DNA from: Microbacterium candidum
GTDB taxonomy: Bacteria > Actinomycetota > Actinomycetes > Actinomycetales > Microbacteriaceae
Assembly (NCBI RefSeq): GCF_030315975.1
Contig: NZ_JASXSZ010000001.1
Location: forward strand, 806,001-870,000
Direction: 5' to 3'
Length of the DNA: 64,000 nucleotides
A program made the position numbers and the translations under genes. Each line of letters opens with the position of its first letter. Position 1 is the first letter of the stretch. Below are positions 1 through 7,644 of the stretch, one piece after another. Under the pieces are notes generated by a model. It searched no databases. It saw only the letters and a list, made by a program, of their open reading frames with translations, and was not told the DNA's origin.

Positions 1-816
1 ATCGAGAACACCGCGCCGAACGCCGCCGCGCTGGCAGATCTGCTCCGGCTCGACGTCCCGGTGGGCCGCGGGTCCGCGCTGCCCATGTGGCGCACTCCGT
101 CGAACGCGGCGCAGGTGCACGGCGAGAACGGCTTCGGCGGATACGAGCTGCCGGAGTCCCCGCGCGTTCTCGAGCCGGGCGTACCCCTGCTCGCTCGCCT
201 CATCGAGGAGAGCGAGGATCCGGTGACCGTCGTCGCGATCGGTCCGCTCACGAACATCGCCAAGCTGATGAACGAGTACCCCGAGACCGCGCGCAAGATC
301 GAGCGGATCGTGCTGATGGGCGGCGGCACCCTCGACGTGCTCGGCAACGCGACGCCGACCGCCGAGTTCAACATCTGGTTCGATCCGGATGCTGCGGTCC
401 GCGTGTTCGGGTTCGGCGTGCCGCTCACGATGGTCGGTCTGAATGCGACCCACCAGGCTCTCGTCGGCGCGCATCACCTGCCTCAGCTGCTCACCTCGGG
501 AGGCCCCGCCGCGAAGATGGTCGACCACCTGCTGGCGGGCTACGGGGACAGCCACCACGAGGAGGGCGCGGGGATGGCTCAGCACGACTCGCTCGCCATC
601 GCCGCCGTGATCGACCCCGAGGTCATCACCACCCGCCGGCTCTTCGTCGACGTCGAGAACACCGGCCGGCTGACGACGGGCATGACCGTGGTCGACTACC
701 TCGACCGCTGGGGCGAACCGAACTGCGACGTCGCGTTCGGGGTGGACGTCGAACGCTTCCGCAGGCTGCTCGACGACCGGCTCTCGGTGCTCGACGCGAC
801 CCTGAAGGAGGACTGA
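1..816 (+). CDS. Nucleoside hydrolase (5-prime end outside window)
   Basis: The frame is open from base 1, so the start lies upstream and the N-terminal DxDxGxDD metal motif is not visible. What remains is typical of inosine/uridine-preferring nucleoside hydrolases (IUNH fold): a GPLTNIA segment, a GNATPTAEFNIWFDPDAA-type segment that in the family contacts ribose and calcium, and a C-terminal HDSLAIAA with the conserved His-Asp. The family splits N-glycosidic bonds of ribonucleosides into base and ribose. The stop overlaps the next gene start by one base (TGATG), so the two hydrolases are probably translated together. Substrate preference cannot be read from the sequence. Confidence 0.9.
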   Translation: MENTAPNAAALADLLRLDVPVGRGSALPMWRTPSNAAQVHGENGFGGYELPESPRVLEPGVPLLARLIEESEDPVTVVAIGPLTNIAKLMNEYPETARKIERIVLMGGGTLDVLGNATPTAEFNIWFDPDAAVRVFGFGVPLTMVGLNATHQALVGAHHLPQLLTSGGPAAKMVDHLLAGYGDSHHEEGAGMAQHDSLAIAAVIDPEVITTRRLFVDVENTGRLTTGMTVVDYLDRWGEPNCDVAFGVDVERFRRLLDDRLSVLDATLKED

Positions 817-1784
817 TGACCGTCAAGATGATCCTCGACTGCGACACCGGGGTGGACGACACGATGGCGATCATGTACGCCGCGCTGCATCCCGACATCG
901 ATCTGCTGGCTGTCGGGTCGGTGTGGGGCAACGTCGACGTGCCGACCGCGACGCGCAACACGATCCACACGCTCGAGCTCGTCGGCCGAGGCGACGTCCC
1001 GGTCGCGCAGGGGGCAGCAGGACCGTTGCTGCGCAAGGACACCTACTTCGCGTACTTCGTGCACGGCGACGACGGCCAGGGCAACGTCTATGACGGCGCC
1101 CCCGTCGGCCCGGCCGCCGACACCACGGCCGCGCAGCAGATCATCGACATCGTGCACGCCAACCCCGGCGAGGTCTGGCTGGTGCCGGTCGGTCCGCTCA
1201 CGAACATCGCGACGGCGCTGGCCCTCGACCCCGAGCTGCCGGGTCTCGTCGCAGGCGTGTCGATCATGGGCGGCAACGCGCTCGCTCCCGGCAACGCGAC
1301 CCCCGTCGCGGAGGCGAACATCGCGCACGATGCCGAGGCGGCGGCCGCCGTCTTCCGGGCGCCGTGGCCGATCATCATGGCCGGCCTCGACGTCACCATG
1401 AAGGTCGTCATCACTCCCGAGCGCCGCGCGGTGCTGGATGCCGGCGGCAAGGCCGCACAGTACATGTCGCGGATCATGCAGCACTACGGCGACTTCATCG
1501 GGCAGAGCTTCGGCGGCTGGATCGCCACGATGCACGACACGATCGCGGTCGCGGCCGCCGCAGGCACCCTGACCATCAACACGGCGCCCGTGGTCAACGT
1601 CGAGATCGACTGCTCCGATGGACCGTCGCATGGAGCGACGGTGTGCGACATGCGCGGCCTCTACGCCGGCTTCCCCCCGCAGGAGGGCGCGCACTGCACC
1701 GTGCTGCTCGACATCGAGGAGTCGATCGCAGACGAGGTGCTCGCTCTCATCGCCGCCTACCGGAGGCCGGGCGAGGAGTCATGA
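816..1784 (+). CDS. Nucleoside hydrolase
   Basis: This is a full-length 322-residue IUNH-family hydrolase. The calcium- and ribose-binding DCDTGVDD motif is at residues 8-15, followed by GPLTNIATAL, a GNATPVAEANIAHDAEAA segment and MHDTIAVA near the C-terminus. It would cleave a nucleoside to free base plus ribose in the cytoplasm. The ATG at 816 sits inside the upstream TGATG junction behind a GAAGGAG ribosome site, which decides the start over longer readings. It is related to but clearly diverged from the preceding hydrolase, suggesting two substrate ranges in one operon. The ribokinase at the end of the operon is a natural sink for the ribose. Confidence 0.93.
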   Translation: MTVKMILDCDTGVDDTMAIMYAALHPDIDLLAVGSVWGNVDVPTATRNTIHTLELVGRGDVPVAQGAAGPLLRKDTYFAYFVHGDDGQGNVYDGAPVGPAADTTAAQQIIDIVHANPGEVWLVPVGPLTNIATALALDPELPGLVAGVSIMGGNALAPGNATPVAEANIAHDAEAAAAVFRAPWPIIMAGLDVTMKVVITPERRAVLDAGGKAAQYMSRIMQHYGDFIGQSFGGWIATMHDTIAVAAAAGTLTINTAPVVNVEIDCSDGPSHGATVCDMRGLYAGFPPQEGAHCTVLLDIEESIADEVLALIAAYRRPGEES

Positions 1785-2584
1785 TCGACTTCGCCGGCAA
1801 GGTCGCTCTCGTGACCGGCGCCGGTCGCGGCATCGGCCGGGCGACCGCCCTCGCTCTGGCCGATTCCGGTGCGCGACTCGTGGTGACGGACGTCCGGGCG
1901 CAGGTAGAGGGACTGACGTACGAGACGGCGGGCGCATCCGAGCTCGACGCCACGGTCGACCTGATCCGGGACGCCGGTGGCGAGGCGATCGCCGCACACG
2001 CGGACGTCCGCGACGTCGCCGAGCTGCGAGCCGCGGTGGACCGTGCCCTCGCCGAATGGGGACGCCTGGACACCGTCGTCGCGAACGCCGGGATCGCATC
2101 GTGGCCCCCCACCACATGGGAGGCCACCGAGGAGCAGTGGGGGACGATGCTCGACGTCGTCCTCACCGGCACCTGGAACACGGTCCGCGCAGCCGTGCCC
2201 GCTCTCCGCGCGGGCGGTCGGGGAGGAGCGATCATCATCGTCGGCTCGACTGCGGCGGTGCGTCCGCTCGCCACGATCGGGCATTACGCGGCGGCCAAGA
2301 GCGGGCTCGTCGGCATGGCGAAGTCGCTCGCGCTGGAGCTCGCGCCCGAGTCGATCCGCGTCGTCGTTGTGGAGCCCGGGGGCACCTCGACCTACATGAC
2401 CGAGAACCCGCAGGCGGAGAAATGGCAGGCCGGCTTCGGCGGGGGCGACACGCTCGCGCTGCCGATGCCGATCGAACGGATGGAGCCGATCGACGTCGCG
2501 CACGCCATCCGATGGCTCGCGTCCGACGAAGCCCGGTACATCACCGGGACGACGCTCGTGGTGGATGCGGGGGCCACGCTGTGA
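1781..2584 (+). CDS. Short-chain dehydrogenase, mycofactocin-coupled type
   Basis: A 267-residue SDR oxidoreductase. The cofactor motif GAGRGIGRA is at residues 13-21, NAGI follows, and the catalytic Tyr-Lys lies in YAAAK. Between the nucleotide-binding Asp (TDVRAQ) and the next helix there is an extra loop of roughly 20 residues (about 38-58). That insertion is characteristic of the SDR subfamily whose NAD stays bound and is recycled through mycofactocin; assignment to it is my inference. Start and stop overlap both neighbours by four bases (ATGA upstream, GTGA downstream), so it belongs to the nucleoside operon. Its likely substrate is a sugar, polyol or nucleoside alcohol, but this is not shown. 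Confidence 0.85.
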   Translation: MIDFAGKVALVTGAGRGIGRATALALADSGARLVVTDVRAQVEGLTYETAGASELDATVDLIRDAGGEAIAAHADVRDVAELRAAVDRALAEWGRLDTVVANAGIASWPPTTWEATEEQWGTMLDVVLTGTWNTVRAAVPALRAGGRGGAIIIVGSTAAVRPLATIGHYAAAKSGLVGMAKSLALELAPESIRVVVVEPGGTSTYMTENPQAEKWQAGFGGGDTLALPMPIERMEPIDVAHAIRWLASDEARYITGTTLVVDAGATL

Positions 2585-3645
2585 CAGCTCCGCTCGACGG
2601 CCCCGCCGCCGACGTCAGCGCGCTCGAGGACCGGGTGCTCGGCGTGCTGCTGGGCGCGGCCATCGGCGATGCGATGGGGGCGGCGACAGAGCTGCGGACC
2701 CGCGAGCAGATCGTCGAGCACTTCGGAGGAGAGGTGACGTCTTTCGTCGTCCCGCCCGACGACACGTTCGCGCGGGGATGCCCGCCCGGGCAGGTGACCG
2801 ACGACTTCTCGCAGGCCTACCACCTCGCGCGCACGATCGTCGCGCGCGGCGGGGAGACGTCGTGGGACACCGGACGCGACGCGATCCTCGCGTGGTGGGC
2901 GGATGAGCGCTATCAGCGTTTCGCCGGCCCCACGACCCGGGCGTCCGTGCTCCGGCTCGCCGGCGAAGAGGTCGAGACGCCGTTCTTCCGCTACCGCGGC
3001 GGACAGGCGACGAACGGCGCGGCGATGCGGATCGCCCCAGTGGGGTGCGTCGCCGAGAACGTCACCGATGCGCTTCACAGTGCGATCGCGGTGTCGCTTC
3101 CCACTCATGACAACCACCTCGCCGCGGCTGCGGCCGCGATCGTCGCGATCGGCGTCAACGTCGGCCTCAGTCACGTGCCGCACGGCGACGAGACCCCGTT
3201 CGCGCTCGTGGCGATGACATGCGCCGCCTTCGCGGGCCCCGCCTCGAGAGCCGCGGAGACGGCGACCCACATCGTGCCCGGCGCGTCGCTTGCGGCGCGG
3301 ATCGAGTTGGCCATCGAGGTCGCGCGCGACTCGGTGGACGTGCAGCATGCGGCCGCGCGCATCGCCGCCGTGGTGGGGTGCGGGCTCATGGCGAACGAGG
3401 CGGTCCCTGCGGCGGTCGGCATCCTCTCCGTGGCGCCGGATGCCATGAGCGCCGTCACCGCCGCGGTGAACGCCGGCGATGACACCGATACGGTCGCCAC
3501 GATCGTGGGTGCCCTGGCCGGGTCGGTCGCGGGATCGCGAGCGTTCCCACGCGAGCTCGCCGAGACCGTCGTCCGCGTGAACGACATGGACCTCGCCGGC
3601 CTCGCCCGCGACCTGGTCGCCGTGCGTCACCTGGGGGCGGCGTGA
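2581..3645 (+). CDS. ADP-ribosylglycohydrolase family protein
   Basis: A 354-residue all-alpha protein of the DraG/ARH family, which hydrolyses glycosidic bonds of ADP-ribose and related compounds with two magnesium ions. Family landmarks are LLGAAIGDAMGAATE near the N-terminus, the metal ligands TDD at 73-75 (GQVTDDFSQ) and the C-terminal GDDTDTVA around 300-304. The GTG start overlaps the SDR stop (GTGA) and the stop overlaps the following kinase start. A DraG-like protein immediately followed by a PfkB kinase recalls E. coli yegU-yegV, a putative nucleoside locus. In this operon a small glycoside substrate is more likely than protein de-ADP-ribosylation, but that is inference. Confidence 0.88.
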   Translation: MTAPLDGPAADVSALEDRVLGVLLGAAIGDAMGAATELRTREQIVEHFGGEVTSFVVPPDDTFARGCPPGQVTDDFSQAYHLARTIVARGGETSWDTGRDAILAWWADERYQRFAGPTTRASVLRLAGEEVETPFFRYRGGQATNGAAMRIAPVGCVAENVTDALHSAIAVSLPTHDNHLAAAAAAIVAIGVNVGLSHVPHGDETPFALVAMTCAAFAGPASRAAETATHIVPGASLAARIELAIEVARDSVDVQHAAARIAAVVGCGLMANEAVPAAVGILSVAPDAMSAVTAAVNAGDDTDTVATIVGALAGSVAGSRAFPRELAETVVRVNDMDLAGLARDLVAVRHLGAA

Positions 3646-4604
3646 GCGGCGGGGAGCCGGCGCCGACCGTCGTCACGATCGGGCCGAGCGGGGTCGACCA
3701 CTACTACGAGGCGGATGCCTGGCCGGCGCTCGGCGGCAAGGGCCTGCTGCGGTCGCACTCGACCACGTACGGGGGGATGATCGCCAACACGGCGTGCGTC
3801 CTCGCGCGACTCGGTGCGCACACCATCCATCTTGAACGCATCGGCGCCGACGGTGCCGAGGGCGTGCTCGCATCGCTGCAGGACCACGGCGTCGACACGT
3901 CGCTCGTGCAGGTGAGCCGCACCGCGCGCACGTGCGTGTGCCAGGTCGTGCGGGTGGGCGGCGAGCGGTCCATCCTGATCGACGACGACGGCCGCGAGAC
4001 GATCGCGCCCGACGAGCGTCTCCGTCCGACGCTGGAGCAGGCGTCCGCGATCGTCACGAGTCTCGCCGAGCTGCGTCAGCCCCTCATCCGCTCCCTGGTC
4101 CTGGGCGCCGTCGCGCGCGGTGCGCGGCTCGCCATCGACGTCGAGCCCGCAGGCATCGGCGATGCCGAACTCGACGCCGGGAGCATCGCCGCGGCGAGGT
4201 GGGTGATCACGAACGCGGAGGCACTGGATGCCGTCGGTCAGGTCCCCGGGGAACTGGCCTCCGGTCGCGAGGTCATCGTCGTGGACGGCGCCCGCGGATC
4301 GACCGTGTTCGAGGGCGATCGGATCGACGTCGTCCCCGCCCTGCGCGTCGATGTCGTCGACACGACAGGCTGCTCGGACACGTATCTCGCTGCCTACGTC
4401 TTCAGCCGGCTGCGCGGCGACGAGCCCATCACGGCGGCGAGGTTCGCGACCGCGGCGGCCGGGCGTGCGGCGACCCTCCTCGGACCGCGTTCCGGTGCCG
4501 TGTCGGCAGCGGAGATCGAGTCGTTCGTGGCGGGGTCGCGGGGCGAGCGCGACACGGACGGGCCCGTCGGACGACAGCACGTCGAGAACGGAAGAATCGG
4601 ATGA
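3642..4604 (+). CDS. PfkB-family carbohydrate kinase with altered signature
   Basis: A 320-residue ribokinase-fold (PfkB) protein. It has the N-terminal glycine-rich substrate region (GGKG, TTYGGMIANTACVLARLGA) and the C-terminal DTTGCSD at residues 240-246. The usual motif is DTTGAGD; the catalytic Asp is kept (D246), but the anion-hole residues Ala-Gly are replaced by Cys-Ser. The GTG start overlaps the ADP-ribosylglycohydrolase stop and the gene overlaps the ribokinase by four bases. It probably phosphorylates a sugar or nucleoside released in this operon. Reduced or altered activity is possible because of the changed anion hole. Confidence 0.85.
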   Translation: MSGGEPAPTVVTIGPSGVDHYYEADAWPALGGKGLLRSHSTTYGGMIANTACVLARLGAHTIHLERIGADGAEGVLASLQDHGVDTSLVQVSRTARTCVCQVVRVGGERSILIDDDGRETIAPDERLRPTLEQASAIVTSLAELRQPLIRSLVLGAVARGARLAIDVEPAGIGDAELDAGSIAAARWVITNAEALDAVGQVPGELASGREVIVVDGARGSTVFEGDRIDVVPALRVDVVDTTGCSDTYLAAYVFSRLRGDEPITAARFATAAAGRAATLLGPRSGAVSAAEIESFVAGSRGERDTDGPVGRQHVENGRIG

Positions 4605-5524
4605 TGGTCAGCAACGTCATGGTCCTGGGCAGCGCCAACGCGGATCTCGTCGTCGAGGTGCCGCGGCGTCCGTCGGGCGGCGAGACGCTGCTCGGGTCGG
4701 ATCTTCATCTGTTCCCGGGCGGCAAGGGCGCGAACCAGGCGGCTGCGGCCGCGCGTGCCGGCGCGGCGACGCGCTTCCTCGGCTGCGTGGGGCGGGACGC
4801 GCACGCGGACTTTCTGCTGCAGAACCTGGCGGACGCCGGGGTGGAGGTCGATGGCGTGCGCCGGGGGGAGCGCCCGACGGGCACGGCGATGATCCTGCTC
4901 ACGCCGGACGGTGAGAATTCCATCGTGGTGTCGCCGGGTGCGAACTACTCGATCGATGTCGCGATGGCGGAGGAGCTCGCCCCCGCGTGGCTCGCCGCGG
5001 ACGTGCTCGTGCTGAACCTCGAGGTGCCGCTCGAGACCGTCGTGCATGTGGTCGGCCGGGCTGCCGCCGAGGGCGTGCGCGTGCTGCTGAACGCGGCGCC
5101 GGCCGCGCACCTCGACCCCGTGGTCCTGCAGGCCTGCGACCCGCTGGTGGTCAACGAGTACGAGGCGCGGATCGTGCTCGGCAGCGACCGCGAGGCGACG
5201 TTCGAGGAGCTCGCCGCCGATCTGCTGGCGGCGGGAGCGCGCTCGGTCGTCATCACGCTCGGCGCCGCGGGTGCCGTGGTCGGCGACGCGGACGGCGTCG
5301 AGGTGGTGCCGGCCCATCGCGTGGAGGTCGTGGACACGACGGGCGCTGGAGACGCCTTCGTCGGCGCGACGGCGTGCGAGCTCGCCCGCGGTGCGAACCT
5401 GCGCGACGCCGTGCGGTTCGCCACCGCGATGTCGGCGATCGCCGTCACCTCGAAGGGCGCGCAATCGTCCTACCCTGACCGCGATGCGGTCGAGGCGTTC
5501 ATCCGCGAGGCCGCCCGGGCATAG
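4601..5524 (+). CDS. rbsK: Ribokinase
   Basis: A 307-residue PfkB kinase with a canonical ribokinase N-terminus (LGSANADLVVEVPRRP, then FPGGKGANQAAAAARAGA) and an intact DTTGAGD at 245-251. Ribokinase converts ribose plus ATP to ribose 5-phosphate. The ATG at 4601 overlaps the previous stop (ATGATG); translation could equally begin at the second ATG at 4604. As the last gene after two nucleoside hydrolases it fits as the step that captures released ribose for the pentose phosphate pathway. Assignment to ribokinase rather than another PfkB sugar kinase rests on motif pattern and context. Confidence 0.88.
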   Translation: MMVSNVMVLGSANADLVVEVPRRPSGGETLLGSDLHLFPGGKGANQAAAAARAGAATRFLGCVGRDAHADFLLQNLADAGVEVDGVRRGERPTGTAMILLTPDGENSIVVSPGANYSIDVAMAEELAPAWLAADVLVLNLEVPLETVVHVVGRAAAEGVRVLLNAAPAAHLDPVVLQACDPLVVNEYEARIVLGSDREATFEELAADLLAAGARSVVITLGAAGAVVGDADGVEVVPAHRVEVVDTTGAGDAFVGATACELARGANLRDAVRFATAMSAIAVTSKGAQSSYPDRDAVEAFIREAARA

Positions 5525-5533
5525 CGGGGCGCA

Positions 5534-6526
5534 TCACGCGCTGCGGCGCACCACGAGCTCGGGCGCGAGCTCGACGTGCGACACGCGCGTGCCCTCTCCG
5601 GAGAGCTCCGCGAGCACGAGGTCGAGGGCTGCGCGCCCGGACTCCACGAACGGCTGGCGGACGGTCGTGAGACCGAGGGACGCGGCGAGCTCGCCGTCGT
5701 CGTAGCCGACGACCGCGATGTCGTCCGGTACGCGGCGGCCGGTCTCCTCGATCGCCCGCCACGTGTGCGCGGCGAGCCCGTCGTGGTTCGCGAACACGGC
5801 GGTCATGCCCGCATCCTTCGCCAGCGCCTCGCGGAGCGCGGGCCCGGGCTCCCCGAACACGTCGACCGGGACGTCGACGAGCTCGACGGACTCCAGGATG
5901 CCGCGGGCTCGCAGCATCCCCGCCGACACGTAGTCCGACGAGAGCTGCCGTTCGTGCACGAACCCCACGCGGCGATGCCCGGCGGCGCGGAGGTGCTCGC
6001 CGACGAGGCGCCCGCCGGCCTCGTCGTCGATGAGCACGACGGGGGCGCCGAGCGAGGGCCTCTCCCGCCGGATATCGACGAGCACGACCGGGAGCCGCGC
6101 GGTCCGGCTCGCGCGCAGCGCGGCCGCGCTGAGCGGCACCCCCATGACGATCAGCCCGTCGACGTCGCCGCGCGCGGGGAGCGCGTGGAGGAGCGGATCT
6201 GCAGCGCTCGCGGCGGAATCCAGGTCGTGGGGGATGAGGTCGACCGCCGCCCGTCGCGCGTGCAGCAGCATCCCGGACAGGCGCCGGTAGTAGGACGGGT
6301 AGCTCGTGAAGGGGGCCGCGACCGCGATCCGCAGCGCGGAAGTCTCGGCGCGCTGCCGCGACGGCGTGCGGCGGTAGCCGAGCTGCGTCGCCGCCTCGAT
6401 CACGCGGGAGCGGGTCTCGTCGCTGACCCGGTGCGGAGCGTTGATCGCGAGCGACACCGTCGAGATGCTGACGCCGGCGCGCTCGGCGACGTCGTAGATG
6501 GTGACCTTGCCGACTGCACCGTCCAT
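5534..6526 (-). CDS. LacI-family transcriptional regulator
   Basis: A 330-residue regulator. Residues about 7-52 form the LacI helix-turn-helix and hinge (VTIYDVAERAGVSISTVSLA, LGYRR), followed by a periplasmic-binding-protein-like sensor domain with VGYDDGELAASLGLTTVRQP near the C-terminus. The start at 6526 is chosen because a GAGGTG ribosome site precedes it; the frame could be read further upstream without one. It ends 10 bp from the ribokinase stop (convergent) and is divergent from the esterase-transporter unit, which it most likely represses. A 16-bp palindrome lies in the shared promoter region. The effector is probably a sugar. Confidence 0.9.
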   Translation of the reverse strand: MDGAVGKVTIYDVAERAGVSISTVSLAINAPHRVSDETRSRVIEAATQLGYRRTPSRQRAETSALRIAVAAPFTSYPSYYRRLSGMLLHARRAAVDLIPHDLDSAASAADPLLHALPARGDVDGLIVMGVPLSAAALRASRTARLPVVLVDIRRERPSLGAPVVLIDDEAGGRLVGEHLRAAGHRRVGFVHERQLSSDYVSAGMLRARGILESVELVDVPVDVFGEPGPALREALAKDAGMTAVFANHDGLAAHTWRAIEETGRRVPDDIAVVGYDDGELAASLGLTTVRQPFVESGRAALDLVLAELSGEGTRVSHVELAPELVVRRSA

Positions 6527-6550
6527 CGCACCTCGTTGTAGAAACACTTC

Positions 6551-6566
6551 ATCGAAGTTCTTCGAT
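6551..6566. promoter_or_regulatory. Candidate LacI operator palindrome
   Basis: The 89-bp gap between the divergent LacI gene and the first esterase contains ATCGAAG followed by TT and the exact complement of the arm. It is a perfect 7-bp inverted repeat, in AT-richer DNA than the surroundings. Position and symmetry suit a dimeric LacI regulator controlling both directions. The centre lacks the CG step common in many LacI operators, so it remains a candidate. Confidence 0.55.
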
Positions 6567-6615
6567 TGCTCACAATAGTCTCCACGACATCCCGAGCCGA
6601 AGAGGTCCGTCAACG

Positions 6616-7644
6616 ATGACCGAGCGAACCCCCACCGTCGATGCGTACGTGACCGCCATGGAGCGGCGCATCGCCCCGCTGCGCCGCCCCGAACCGCGCG
6701 ATCCCGCCGAGCGCCGCAGGCAGGCGGCCGAACTCGACGTCGCGCAGAGCCGGCTCCTCGGCATCGCGCCGATCGACGTGGCGACCGAGGAGCACGTGCT
6801 GCCGGTCGCCGGCGGCCACCCGAGCGTCCGCATCCGCGTGTACTGGCCGACAGCCGAGCGGCCTGCCCCGGGCGAGACCACGGGCCTGCCGATCCTCGTC
6901 TACTGCTACGGCGGCGGCTTCACGCTCGCCGGCATCGACTGGGTCGGATGGGATGCGGGCTTCCGCCGCCGCGCCCACGAGTCGGGCATCATCGTCATCG
7001 CCGTCGACTACTCGCACGCGCCCGAGGTGAAGTTCCCCGCACAGCCGGAGCAGTGCTGGACGGCGCTCGAGTGGGCGGTCGCACACGCCGGCGAGATCGG
7101 CGGGGACCCCGCGCGGGTCGCTCTGGGCGGCGCATCCTCCGGCGGCAACCTCGCCGCCGCGACCGCGCTCATGAACCGCGACCGCGCGAACCACCGGCTC
7201 CGGCTGGTGCTGCTGGAGGCGCCCGCCCTCGACCTCACGATGGGCCATGTCGATGCGAAGGGCCTCGACTCGAACGTCCCCGGCTTCATCCTGCGGCGCG
7301 TGGGCCGGATGCTCGTGCGCCAGTACCTCGGCAAGCGCAAGAGCGCGCAGCAGAATCCGTACGCGTCGCCGATGCTCGCGAAGACGCTCGAGGGGTTCCC
7401 GCGGACCGTCATCTACACCGCCGAGCTCGACCCGCTGCGCGGCGACGGCGAGGCGTTCGCGCGCCGGCTCGTCGCCGACGGGGTGCCCGCGACCGCGGTC
7501 CGGATCATCGGCCAGACGCACGAATCAGGCGGACTGACCGGGTATGTCCCGGCCGCCGATCACATGCACCGCGACGTCATCGCGACGCTGCGGGCGCTGC
7601 ACGACGAGCCCGTCGAGTACGCCGACCCCCGGGCCCGCGCGTGA
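6616..7644 (+). CDS. Alpha/beta hydrolase, HSL-type esterase
   Basis: A 342-residue esterase of the hormone-sensitive lipase family. The nucleophile is S174 in GGASSGG; the acid is in ELDPLRGDG and the histidine in GQTHES. The oxyanion motif reads YCYGGGF (96-102), so the usual first His of HGGG is Tyr. The ATG at 6616 follows an AGAGG sequence. The gene starts the unit divergent from lacI and overlaps the next esterase by four bases. With a sugar-type regulator and a transporter downstream, a plausible job is deacylation of an imported ester; the substrate is unknown. Confidence 0.88.
   Translation: MTERTPTVDAYVTAMERRIAPLRRPEPRDPAERRRQAAELDVAQSRLLGIAPIDVATEEHVLPVAGGHPSVRIRVYWPTAERPAPGETTGLPILVYCYGGGFTLAGIDWVGWDAGFRRRAHESGIIVIAVDYSHAPEVKFPAQPEQCWTALEWAVAHAGEIGGDPARVALGGASSGGNLAAATALMNRDRANHRLRLVLLEAPALDLTMGHVDAKGLDSNVPGFILRRVGRMLVRQYLGKRKSAQQNPYASPMLAKTLEGFPRTVIYTAELDPLRGDGEAFARRLVADGVPATAVRIIGQTHESGGLTGYVPAADHMHRDVIATLRALHDEPVEYADPRARA

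Noticed and set aside
2392..3630. 412-residue minus-strand ORF opposite the ADP-ribosylglycohydrolase gene
   Set aside because: Low-complexity antisense frame; the plus strand has the metal motifs and four-base overlaps with neighbours.
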